A stretch of DNA of 26,459 bases, taken from positions 1 through 26,459 of the IMG/VR virus record IMGVR_UViG_3300046455_000637. One strand, written 5' to 3'. Under the pieces are notes generated by a model that saw only the letters and a list, made by a program, of their open reading frames with translations, did not search any database and was not told the DNA's origin. This DNA comes from a virus. Positions 16,662 through 22,966 of this stretch are shown here, in pieces. Position numbers and translations under genes: made by a program. Within the stretch, counting starts at the first letter, position 1. Every line of letters begins with the position of its first letter.

Positions 16662-17353
16662 TCATCCCCCGCACCGCCTGGCAAACGACGACCAACCCGA
16701 TCGCCGGAACCCCGGCCGTGCCACACGAATGGCGCTACAACACCCTCCACTACTGCGGTGTCGACGTGAACACCTCCGACCCCGTCCGGCTGTTACGCAA
16801 CATGCAGACAGCGTGGACAAACCAGAAGGGCTACAGCCTCGGCTACAACTTCGCCGTCTTCACCGACGGCTCGAGCTACGAGATCCGCGGCCTCGACCTC
16901 CGCTGCGCCGCCAACGGCGACCAGACATCCAACCGGCCCGGAGTTGCCATCCTGTTGGCGATCCCCGCCATCGACGGCCAACCCACCGACCCGATGATCG
17001 AAGCCGTACGCGACCTCGTCGCCCACACTCGCGCACGGGTACCACAAAGTTTGCTGATCAACGGACACCGCGAAGTCAGACCTTCCCCGACCGCCTGCCC
17101 CGGCCAGACGATCATGCACATGATCGAAGCCGGCGTCTTCGAACCCACCACCGAACCTCTCGAGGAGGCCGGCATGATCTTCCGCACCACCGCCACCGCC
17201 GACGCCATCTTCGCTCAGGGAAGCGACATGAGCGTCAGACACGTCACCGCCCAAGAGGGAGCCGTCGCGCAAGCCGGGAACCCCGGCTGGGCCGACGGCG
17301 CGCCGACGCTCGAGCTGCCGGCCGACGTCACCGACTGGCTCGCCACCCTCTGA
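16658..17353 (+). CDS. N-acetylmuramoyl-L-alanine amidase endolysin
   Basis: A 231-residue endolysin of the amidase_2/PGRP fold that cuts the bond between MurNAc and L-Ala in peptidoglycan. Zinc ligands can be placed at His31 (NTLHYCGV), His137 (INGHREV) and Cys147 (TACPG), with Tyr63 in the usual YNFAVFTDG segment. The catalytic domain covers about residues 1-155; the remaining 75 residues, ending DVTDWLATL, form a tail with no recognised cell-wall-binding motif. There is no signal peptide, so release should depend on a holin. GTG 16658 is chosen because it overlaps the preceding stop and the protein opens directly with IIPRTAW, as in this family. Confidence 0.9.
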   Translation: MIIPRTAWQTTTNPIAGTPAVPHEWRYNTLHYCGVDVNTSDPVRLLRNMQTAWTNQKGYSLGYNFAVFTDGSSYEIRGLDLRCAANGDQTSNRPGVAILLAIPAIDGQPTDPMIEAVRDLVAHTRARVPQSLLINGHREVRPSPTACPGQTIMHMIEAGVFEPTTEPLEEAGMIFRTTATADAIFAQGSDMSVRHVTAQEGAVAQAGNPGWADGAPTLELPADVTDWLATL

Positions 17354-17427
17354 TGTACATCGGCGGCGGAGCCATCCTCGTAATCCTCGTCATCGTCCTG
17401 CTCGTCGTCTTGCTGCTGCGCCGATGA
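17353..17427 (+). CDS. 24-residue membrane peptide
   Basis: Starts MYIGGG, then an uninterrupted run of Ile, Leu and Val, ending in LLRR. It would be a single membrane helix with a positive end. Its start is the last base of the amidase stop, and its own stop overlaps the next ATG (ATGA at 17424). Too short for family assignment; the exact fit into a coupled chain is the evidence. Confidence 0.5.
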   Translation: MYIGGGAILVILVIVLLVVLLLRR

Positions 17428-17501
17428 TCGTCGCCGTCGTCATTGTCGGGCTCGCCGCCCTCACGATCCTCCTGGTGTCAGCCAACAACCGGGCGAGATG
17501 A
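17424..17501 (+). CDS. 25-residue membrane peptide
   Basis: Starts MIVAVVIVGLAALTILLV and ends SANNRAR: one membrane helix and a short basic tail. Both ends overlap neighbours by ATGA (17424 and 17498). It is the second of two consecutive single-helix peptides between endolysin and holin candidate. Role unknown; possibly a holin-like or holin-modulating peptide. Confidence 0.5.
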   Translation: MIVAVVIVGLAALTILLVSANNRAR

Positions 17502-17761
17502 CAGGACGCCGGCGATTCAACTTCGCCGGCACCGCCGTCCTCATCCTGTCGATCTGCCTCGGTGGCGGCTGGGCCACCGCACTCGTCCTGTCAGCGTCGC
17601 CGCGGACACCGCCGATCACCGACACCACCAAGGATCTGCTCGGCACCGTCGGCGGTGGGCTTGTCGGTGTCATCGCCGCCTACATCGGCGGCCAAATCGC
17701 CCGGCGGCGCGAACACCCGGACGAGCAGGACGACGAGGAACCTCCGAGCCCTCCACTCTGA
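17498..17761 (+). CDS. Putative holin, two membrane helices
   Basis: An 87-residue protein with a basic N-terminus (MTGRRRFNF), helix 1 at about residues 10-32, a loop with SPRTPPITDTTKDLL, helix 2 at about 48-68 (GGGLVGVIAAYIGGQIA) and a highly charged C-terminal tail (RRREHPDEQDDEE). Two helices, small size and location directly after the endolysin are the pattern of class II-type holins, which permeabilise the membrane at lysis. It starts inside the previous stop (ATGA). The neighbouring single-helix peptides could share or modulate this role. Confidence 0.65.
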   Translation: MTGRRRFNFAGTAVLILSICLGGGWATALVLSASPRTPPITDTTKDLLGTVGGGLVGVIAAYIGGQIARRREHPDEQDDEEPPSPPL

Positions 17762-17766
17762 CCGGA

Positions 17767-17979
17767 TCACCGCTTCTTCGGGCATCCACCAGAGTGAACT
17801 GACGCGCCATCGGTCTTGCGTTGAGTCACCTTGTCCTCGGGGCGGAACGACTGCCGACACGTCGCACACGCCCCACGATCCCGTGGCGGTAACGGCTCCT
17901 CGCTGCCGAGCACCCGCCCGACACGCGTGGTCGCGTGCCCTTGCTCCCGACGAACCTTGTCCCAGTTCATCTTCGCCAC
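17767..17979 (-). CDS. Small zinc-ribbon-like protein next to attP
   Basis: A 70-residue minus-strand protein starting MAKMNWDKVRREQG. It has CATCRQSF near residues 38-45 and HSGGCPKK at the end, a C-x2-C ... H-x3-C layout suggesting one zinc site. On the minus strand GGAGG lies 5 bases before the GTG start at 17979, a strong ribosome site; ATG three codons later is the alternative. It converges with the holin gene (5-base gap) and lies on the far side of attP from the integrase, so after integration it would sit at a prophage end. Candidate lysogen-expressed gene; function unknown. Confidence 0.65.
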   Translation of the reverse strand: MAKMNWDKVRREQGHATTRVGRVLGSEEPLPPRDRGACATCRQSFRPEDKVTQRKTDGASVHSGGCPKKR

Positions 17980-17994
17980 CTAGCCCTCCACCCT

Positions 17995-18021
17995 GAAAAC
18001 CCGCGGAAAACCCGCGGCTCG
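17995..18021. repeat. CCCGCGGAAAA array, left copy (27-bp direct repeat)
   Basis: Two CCCGCGG cores joined by AAAA and followed by CTCG. The whole 27-base block 17995-18021 recurs exactly at 18250-18276, so the pair brackets the attP segment. Each core contains the palindrome CCGCGG. A plausible protein-binding array for recombination or integrase control; no direct evidence of function. Confidence 0.85.
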
Positions 18022-18085
18022 ACCCCCTCAGTATCCACCAGAATCCCTAAAGCCCTGCTAGAAGGCACCAAGCAGTTTAGCCTCC

Positions 18086-18216
18086 TGACCTGGGGAGATA
18101 CATAGCGTTTCCCCAGGTCAGAGCCTCATTCCTGCCTGTGGACAACCTCCCTTACAAGGAAGGGGTCGGGGGTTCGAGTCCCTCAGCGCCCACCACAAAA
18201 CCCCAGGTCAGAGCCT
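18086..18216. repeat. Candidate integrase arm-type sites (CCCCAGGTCA x3)
   Basis: CCCCAGGTCAGAGCCT occurs at 18111-18126 and again at 18201-18216. Its first ten bases occur inverted at 18086-18095. The two long direct copies lie on either side of the tRNA-like core, as arm sites P and P' flank the core of lambda-type attP sites. Integrase binding is inferred from position and repetition. Confidence 0.7.
18146..18195 (+). other. attP: attP core: 3' half of tRNA-Val(UAC)
   Basis: The segment reads as the 3' half of a tRNA. The anticodon loop is CTTACAA (18151-18157, anticodon TAC), then the stem side GGAAG, a variable region, the T arm GGGGG-TTCGAGT-CCCTC (18168-18184), the acceptor strand AGCGCCC (18185-18191) and ACCA (18192-18195). 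The matching 5' half (acceptor GGGCGCT and D arm) is absent, so this is not a tRNA gene but a phage copy that would restore the host gene on integration. The integrase gene ends 83 bases away. Exact crossover limits need the host sequence. Confidence 0.85.
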
Positions 18217-18243
18217 GTTTGTCTCCGGATGACAAACTGGCAT

Positions 18244-18276
18244 CCCGCGGAAAACCCGCGGAAAACCCGCGGCTCG
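18244..18276. repeat. CCCGCGGAAAA array, right copy (three units)
   Basis: Three CCCGCGG cores at 11-base spacing, separated by AAAA, end two bases before the integrase stop. The last 27 bases duplicate 17995-18021 exactly. The 11-base spacing puts successive sites on about the same face of the helix, typical of cooperative protein binding. It could also affect transcript ends of the integrase gene. Confidence 0.85.
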
Positions 18277-18278
18277 CA

Positions 18279-19418
18279 TCACTTCGCAGGCTTTCGCACA
18301 CCGATCGGGACCACCGGTGCACGCTTCACGCGCTGCGTTTGTGCTGCCTCGACGATGGCGTCGAGGCCTTGCGCCAGCGCGGCGTCACGGGACTGGATCG
18401 TGTGCTGATACTTCGCCGCCGCCCGCGTCGACGAATGACCGATGCGCGCCATGATGTCGCGAGGTGTGGCACCGGTCGCCGCCGCCATCGTCCCCGCCGC
18501 GTGACGCAGATCGTGCAAGTGCAACTCGGGTCGGCCGATGGCGTCGCGTGCCGGTGCCCAGGCCTGGTTGATCGCCTTCGGTCGCAGCGGCGCGCCTCGC
18601 ACACCGACGAACACCGCAGCATCCGGCGCCGCCGGAGTGAACCGCTCGAGGTGCTCGGCGAGCGCGTCGCACACGATCGCCGGCAGCGTCACCGTCCGGT
18701 AGCCGGCCCGCGTCTTCGGGTCCTTCACCACACGACGACCGCTACCCACGAACACATGCGACGACTCGATCACCACCAGGCCGTGGATGAGATCGACATG
18801 GCGGCGCCGCAACCCGATCAACTCACCGCGTCGCAACCCACCCAGACCGGTCAACAGAACAAAGGCACGGAACCGGACATCGATCACCTCGGCCAGCTCG
18901 AGCACCTCGCCCGGAGAAACATACGGCCGTTCCGGTGAACGATCATCGCCGGCGCCGTGCACGCGGCACGGGTTCTTGGCGATGATCCCGTCTTCGATCG
19001 CCTGGTTCAACACACGGCGCAGCACCCGGTAGGTGGACGCCGCCACCGACCATGACCGCCGCTCGACCAACTCGCCGTGCCACATGCGGATGTCTTCGGG
19101 ACGTAGCTTGCCTAACGGGCGCCGCCCGAGCACCGGTGCGATGTGGAGCCGCCACGCGTCGTCGTAGCGGGCCTGGGTGGTGTCGGCGAGACGGGCATGG
19201 TTCGACGTCCACCACGACGCCCAGTAGTTGCTCAGCGTGCGCCGGCCTTGTGCCGGGTCGATGGCGATGCCGAGCACCGCCGACGCTTCTTCGGTGGCGG
19301 CGTGAGCGCGTGCGTCGGCGAGACGGACGAACCTACGGCTGCGTTCCTTCCCGTCGATCCGCCAGCGCACCTCGTAACGCGCCCCGCTCGCGGTCTGCAG
19401 TTTCTCGATGTGGGCCAC
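18279..19418 (-). CDS. int: Tyrosine recombinase integrase
   Basis: This 379-residue enzyme joins attP to attB through a covalent phosphotyrosine. The N-terminal 55 residues look like an arm-binding domain (EVRWRIDGKERSRRF), then a SAM-like core-binding domain (WASWW...RPEDIRMWHGEL), then the catalytic domain. Catalytic residues can be placed at Arg196 (GLRRGEL), Lys235 (PKTRAGYR), His302 and Arg305 (LHDLRHAAG), His328 (IGHSS) and Tyr337 (AKYQHT); all are present, so it should be active. The start is GTG at 19418, with 4 bases separating it from the upstream HTH gene. It is oriented towards attP. The tRNA-Val site agrees with the preference of this family for tRNA genes. Confidence 0.96.
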   Translation of the reverse strand: MAHIEKLQTASGARYEVRWRIDGKERSRRFVRLADARAHAATEEASAVLGIAIDPAQGRRTLSNYWASWWTSNHARLADTTQARYDDAWRLHIAPVLGRRPLGKLRPEDIRMWHGELVERRSWSVAASTYRVLRRVLNQAIEDGIIAKNPCRVHGAGDDRSPERPYVSPGEVLELAEVIDVRFRAFVLLTGLGGLRRGELIGLRRRHVDLIHGLVVIESSHVFVGSGRRVVKDPKTRAGYRTVTLPAIVCDALAEHLERFTPAAPDAAVFVGVRGAPLRPKAINQAWAPARDAIGRPELHLHDLRHAAGTMAAATGATPRDIMARIGHSSTRAAAKYQHTIQSRDAALAQGLDAIVEAAQTQRVKRAPVVPIGVRKPAK

Positions 19419-19422
19419 GATC

Positions 19423-19713
19423 TCAGTGCCCTTTCCGGTGGCCGAACCGGCGCTGGGCTTCCTGACGCGAATTCAGGCCGACGGTGTCGGCGATCTCCTG
19501 CCAGGTGACCTTGCATTCCCGTGCCCGATCGACGGCGGCCTGCACCGTGTCCTGGCTCTTGGCCTTCGCCTGTTCCTGTTTCCTGAGGGCGCGATTCAGC
19601 GCGACGAGCGCGTTCCAGCGGTCGCGATCGACGTCGAGGGGTGGCCGACCCCGGGGCATGGGGTCATCGTTGGGGCTGTCATCGGGTTCAGTCCAAACCG
19701 TCATTTCTCTCAT
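19423..19713 (-). CDS. HTH protein upstream of integrase (regulator candidate)
   Basis: A 96-residue minus-strand protein. The N-terminus is Asp/Pro-rich, the middle is a charged helix (ALRKQEQAKAKSQDTVQAAV) and the C-terminus reads TWQEIADTVGLNSRQEAQRRFG, a clear helix-turn-helix. It lies 4 bases upstream of the integrase in the same direction, so the two are probably co-transcribed from a promoter in 19714-19770. It may control integration or lysogeny. No C-terminal peptidase domain of a LexA-type repressor is present. Starts are ATG 19713 or the ATG three codons later. DNA binding is well supported; the exact role is inferred. Confidence 0.75.
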   Translation of the reverse strand: MREMTVWTEPDDSPNDDPMPRGRPPLDVDRDRWNALVALNRALRKQEQAKAKSQDTVQAAVDRARECKVTWQEIADTVGLNSRQEAQRRFGHRKGH

Positions 19714-19947
19714 GACAACGTTAAGTACACCCTGATGTCAGTGACTGTCAACTGAGTGATGACACTCACCTGGCATTACCGCAGGGTGGTGGCCGTTTGT
19801 GGGTTTTGGTGGATACGAGAATTCACAGCCTGTGGATTGTCGCGAACCCTTGTAAACGCTGAGTAAACGGTAGCAGGATGCCCGGCAGGGTCGACCACTA
19901 AACGCCAAGCCCCCGCTGCACGGAGTGGTCCCCGCAGAGGTGATCCC
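19714..19947. promoter_or_regulatory. Divergent control region between integrase and early operons
   Basis: No gene is seen in these 234 bases. On the minus strand TTGACA (19746-19751) is a perfect -35 with a weak TACTTA-like -10 about 18 bases on, which would place transcription start only a few bases before ATG 19713. TGACA/TGTCA half-sites recur at 19713, 19736, 19746 and 19760, overlapping this promoter, as for an autoregulatory operator. CACAG-C-CTGTG at 19824-19834 is a separate palindrome. GTAAACG recurs at 19852 and 19863, 11 bases apart, ahead of the plus-strand genes. AGAGGTGAT near 19936-19944 is the ribosome site of the next gene. Confidence 0.5.
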
Positions 19948-20148
19948 ATGGACGACGAGTTCTGCGACTTCCTGAAGTCCGACGAAACCGCTCAGTACCT
20001 GCGGCGATCGATCTGGACGCTGTACGACTGGCGTAAACGCGGTGTCGGTCCCCGACCAGAAAAGGTTGGTGGCGCCCTCCTCTATCGGAAGAGGGTGGTG
20101 GACCGCTGGATCGACGACGGCGGCCGGCTCGAGCCGTGGGACTCATGA
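19948..20148 (+). CDS. Excisionase-like HTH protein
   Basis: A 66-residue winged-helix-type protein of the MerR/HTH_17 class. It has SDETAQYLRRSIWTLYDWRK as the helix-turn-helix, then RGVGPRPEKVGGALLYRKRVVDRWI as wing and final helix, the standard layout of excisionases and related DNA-bending proteins. A strong AGAGGTGAT precedes ATG 19948. First gene of the rightward early operon and divergent from the integrase operon, so either excisionase (directionality factor for the attP site 1.7 kb away) or a Cro-like early regulator. It ends in an ATGA overlap with the nuclease gene. Confidence 0.75.
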   Translation: MDDEFCDFLKSDETAQYLRRSIWTLYDWRKRGVGPRPEKVGGALLYRKRVVDRWIDDGGRLEPWDS

Positions 20149-20549
20149 CCACCGCGACCGAAACCGACTTCTACGCCACCGTCATCGACACCGCCCACAT
20201 CTGCGGCTGGCAGGTCGCCCACTTCCGCCCGGCCTTGACGAAACACGGCTGGCGGACCGCCGTCCAAGGCGACGGCAAAGGGTTCCCCGACTTCGTCCTC
20301 GTCCACCCGGCCGGCCACATCTGGTTCGTCGAACTCAAACAGACGAAAGCCCGGTTGAGCCCCGAACAGCAGCAGTGGGCTCAAGTGCTCGAGCAAGCCG
20401 GCGCCATCTACCGCGTCGTGCGCGTCCCCGACGGCATCCAACGTTTCGTCCAAGACCTCGCCGACACCCGAGGAGGAGTCCCGTGTCCACCCACCATCCG
20501 TCGACCGGCGCCGACATCTCCGCCGCCCTCTTCCGAACCCAACGCATGA
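20145..20549 (+). CDS. VRR-NUC domain nuclease
   Basis: A 134-residue protein whose first 105 residues form a VRR-NUC-type PD-(D/E)XK fold: GKGFPDFVLVHPAGHIWFVELK gives Asp49, Glu63 and Lys65 as metal-binding and catalytic residues, followed by a helix (SPEQQQWAQVLEQAG) and a closing strand. Stand-alone VRR-NUC proteins of phages cut branched or flapped DNA and accompany replication/recombination genes. ATG 20145 overlaps the preceding stop (ATGA). The C-terminal 30 residues are Pro-rich and overlap the next gene's start region by 67 bases. Confidence 0.85.
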   Translation: MTTATETDFYATVIDTAHICGWQVAHFRPALTKHGWRTAVQGDGKGFPDFVLVHPAGHIWFVELKQTKARLSPEQQQWAQVLEQAGAIYRVVRVPDGIQRFVQDLADTRGGVPCPPTIRRPAPTSPPPSSEPNA

Positions 20550-20707
20550 ACCAGGTCACCGCCCCCCAACGCATCGACACCCACCTCAACGTCGCCCTCG
20601 ACGTCATCACCGGCATGGACGAAGCCGACAGCGACCTCCACGACCTCGCCCTCGTCATCTGGCACTGCACCAAAGCGTTGTGCACAGCGTTGGACACAAG
20701 ATCGTGA
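20483..20707 (+). CDS. Small hypothetical protein
   Basis: A 74-residue ORF starting at GTG 20483, with GGAGGAG about 4-5 bases upstream. It encodes mainly helices (ALFRTQRMNQVTAPQRIDT, NVALDVITGMDEADSDLHD, ALVIWHCTKALCTAL). It overlaps the end of the nuclease gene in another frame and its stop overlaps the next GTG (GTGA at 20704). The ribosome site and coupling make it likely real. No function recognised. Confidence 0.6.
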   Translation: MSTHHPSTGADISAALFRTQRMNQVTAPQRIDTHLNVALDVITGMDEADSDLHDLALVIWHCTKALCTALDTRS

Positions 20708-20967
20708 CCGCCCGGAAAACGGTGACCCCGACCGACGATCCTCGATGGGAGGAACCATCAGTCGCCCGCCCCCACAAGTACAAGCAGTTACGTGTCGCGT
20801 TGCGGCAGAGCCCCGGCCGCTGGGCTGTCGTCAACGATTTCCAATACCCACCCGCCGGGCAGGTCGGCTATTGGAAGCGGCAAGGTTTCGAACTCCAGAC
20901 GCGCAGACAACCGGACGGAAGCTATCGGCTGTATGCCCGCTGGCCTAAGAACGGCGACAAGCCATGA
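20704..20967 (+). CDS. Small hypothetical protein, probably DNA-associated
   Basis: An 87-residue ORF starting at GTG 20704, inside the preceding stop. After a flexible start it reads HKYKQLRVALRQSPGRWAVV, then GYWKRQGFELQTRRQPDGSYRLYARWP: a basic, aromatic alpha/beta pattern of about 60 residues. Basic composition and position between two nucleases suggest nucleic-acid contact, but the family is not one I can name. It ends in an ATGA overlap with the exonuclease gene. Confidence 0.6.
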   Translation: MTARKTVTPTDDPRWEEPSVARPHKYKQLRVALRQSPGRWAVVNDFQYPPAGQVGYWKRQGFELQTRRQPDGSYRLYARWPKNGDKP

Positions 20968-21863
20968 CCGGCCCGACCCGCGTCACCAAATCCGGAAACG
21001 GCCACTCGTACACCCTCGACGGGCAACCCGTTCCCGGTGTCACCACCATCCTCTCCAACGGGATACCGAAGCCGGGGCTCATCGGGTGGGCGGCGTCGAC
21101 GACAGCCGACTTCGTGATGAACCGGTTGACCATCGTCGACGGTCACGTCGTCGCCGACGAACTCGTCAACGATCTACGGGAATGGAACCGGACCCGTAAA
21201 CGTCCCACACGGATCTCGGCAGCCGACGCCTTACCTCGCGCCGATCTCGGCGAAGTTCTCAGCAACGTCCGCTACCGCGATCTCGACGAAGCCGGTGGCA
21301 AAGGCACCGATGTCCACACGCTCGCCCATCGCATCGCCGAAGGCGAAGCCGTCGACGTCCCCGACGCCCTCGCCGGGCACGTCATGTCATACATGCGTTT
21401 CCTCGACGACTGGCAGCCCTACGACGCCCTCGTCGAGGCGTACGGCATCAACCGGCGCTGGCGCTACATGGGACAAACCGACATGATTGCCCGCTGCGAC
21501 CGGCTCCCCGACTGGCTCGCCGACCGCATCGGCGCCCGTTCCGGGGTCGGACTGTGGGATCTCAAAACCGCTCGCTCGGGGATCTACGCCGAAGTCGCGT
21601 TGCAGCTCGAGGCGTACCGCAACTTCGAAACGCTGTTCGACCCGGCCACCGGCAACGAGACACCGATGCCTCACATCGATTTCGTCGCCGCCGTCCACGT
21701 CCGCGCCGACGGCTACGACGTCATCAGCTTCGACATCGAAACCACCAAACGCCCGACGACGTTCGACATCTTCCTGTACTGCAAACAAGTCGGCGACTGG
21801 CTCGACTGGAAGAACGGCACAGCAGCCACCATCAAATCCCCCGCGCTCGTCCCGGTCGCATGA
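20964..21863 (+). CDS. PD-(D/E)XK exonuclease (RecB/RecE-like)
   Basis: A 299-residue nuclease with the order of RecB-type exonucleases: GKGTDVHTLAHRI (His118), MGQTDMIARC (Asp173), LWDLKTAR (Asp199, Lys201) and VALQLEAYRN (Gln214, Tyr218). The motif III acidic residue is Asp instead of the commoner Glu, which is tolerated in this family. It lies directly ahead of recT and overlaps it by 4 bases, so it most likely resects DNA ends to give single strands for RecT, as RecE or lambda Exo do for their annealing partners. Start ATG 20964 overlaps the preceding stop. Confidence 0.87.
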   Translation: MTGPTRVTKSGNGHSYTLDGQPVPGVTTILSNGIPKPGLIGWAASTTADFVMNRLTIVDGHVVADELVNDLREWNRTRKRPTRISAADALPRADLGEVLSNVRYRDLDEAGGKGTDVHTLAHRIAEGEAVDVPDALAGHVMSYMRFLDDWQPYDALVEAYGINRRWRYMGQTDMIARCDRLPDWLADRIGARSGVGLWDLKTARSGIYAEVALQLEAYRNFETLFDPATGNETPMPHIDFVAAVHVRADGYDVISFDIETTKRPTTFDIFLYCKQVGDWLDWKNGTAATIKSPALVPVA

Positions 21864-22894
21864 TGGCCGCCGAACTCGTCACCTACCGGCAGCCCGTGTC
21901 GTCGCTCGAGCTGGCCGGTGACGCCTGGGTGCTCGCGCAGAAGATCGCCGCCACCGAGTTCGTCCCGCCCCCGTTGCGTGGGAAACCCGAAGCCGTGTTG
22001 GCGTGCATCCTCGCCGGCCACGAAGCCGGCATCAGCCCCATGCAGAGCCTCGCGAAAATCCATGTGATCGAAGGCAAACCGGCGATGGCCGCCGAACTCA
22101 TGCGCGCCCTCGTCTTACAACACGGCCACGACATCCACTTCACCGAAACCGGCAACACCCGCGTCACCGTCACCGGCGCCCGCCGCGGCTCAGAACGCCC
22201 CGCAACACAAATCACCTACACGTTGGATGATGCGAAACGCGCCGGACTCGCCGACAAACCCAACTGGCGGCGCTACCCGCGCGCCATGCTCACCGCCCGC
22301 GCCACCGCCGAACTCTGCCGCATGCTCTTCCCCGACGTCCTCGCCGGCATCAGCTACACGATCGAAGAACTCACCGACGGCGACAACCTCGACAGCGACA
22401 CCGGGCCGACACCGTGGGGCACCGACCCCACCGTCAGCGACACCACGAGCCGCATCGTCACCGCCAAGGCACGGAACAAGCCACGTAAAGCAATCACGCG
22501 TCCCACGGCCATACAGACGGCACACACGGAAGAACACAACGAACCACCGGCCCCCGAAGTCCCCGAACTCCCCGAACTCCCCGAACCACCCGGCGACCCC
22601 TGGCCCAAAGGCGACTGGGCCGGCGACAACGAACCCGAACCCGTCAACCAACCCCGCTACAGCGCCAGCCAACTCATCGCCATCCGCTTCGCAACCCTCG
22701 GCGTCAAAGGCGACGACCGCTACCGCATCGTCTCCAACATGGTCGCCCGCCCCATCAAAAGCTCCAAAGAACTCACACCCGCCGAACGCGACTACGTCCT
22801 CGCCCGCTCCAACGAACTCACCCGCGAAGAAACCGCCGACCTCCTCGCCCACCTCGACGAACCCGAACAACCCACCCTCATCGACCCCGCATGA
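21860..22894 (+). CDS. recT: RecT family single-strand annealing protein
   Basis: This protein binds single-stranded DNA and anneals complementary strands in phage recombination. Residues about 20-180 match the actinophage RecT type: AQKIAATEFVP, LRGKPEAVLACILAGHEAGI, HVIEGKPAMAAELMRAL, TLDDAKRAGL, NWRRYPRAMLTARATAELCR and FPDVLAGISYTIEEL. Then comes a Pro/Glu-rich linker (PEVPELPELPEPPGDPWP) and a C-terminal helical region (SASQLIAIRFATLGV...REETADLLAHL), an add-on that may bind partners. Length is 344 residues. ATG 21860 overlaps the exonuclease stop; ATG 21863 is equally possible. Confidence 0.92.
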   Translation: MMAAELVTYRQPVSSLELAGDAWVLAQKIAATEFVPPPLRGKPEAVLACILAGHEAGISPMQSLAKIHVIEGKPAMAAELMRALVLQHGHDIHFTETGNTRVTVTGARRGSERPATQITYTLDDAKRAGLADKPNWRRYPRAMLTARATAELCRMLFPDVLAGISYTIEELTDGDNLDSDTGPTPWGTDPTVSDTTSRIVTAKARNKPRKAITRPTAIQTAHTEEHNEPPAPEVPELPELPEPPGDPWPKGDWAGDNEPEPVNQPRYSASQLIAIRFATLGVKGDDRYRIVSNMVARPIKSSKELTPAERDYVLARSNELTREETADLLAHLDEPEQPTLIDPA

Positions 22895-22966
22895 ACCCCG
22901 ACAGCAACCGCCCGGACCCAGCGGACGCCGTCTCCTGCGCCACCACCAGAGAACGGCCCATGACCA

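Noticed and set aside
18047-18080. Imperfect hairpin (CTAAA/CTGCT arms with a 3-base bulge)
   Set aside because: Short, imperfect and without a U-tract, so not called as a terminator; it may still be part of the attP structure.
18137-18145. TGTGGACAA, an exact match to the actinobacterial DnaA box in reverse
   Set aside because: A single copy within attP, with no cluster; chance occurrence is likely.
18120-18195. Complete tRNA gene
   Set aside because: The 5' acceptor strand and D arm are missing; only the 3' half is present, as expected for attP.
18138-18938. 266-residue plus-strand frame over attP and integrase
   Set aside because: Begins inside the tRNA-like core and then shadows the integrase, whose catalytic residues are all present on the minus strand.
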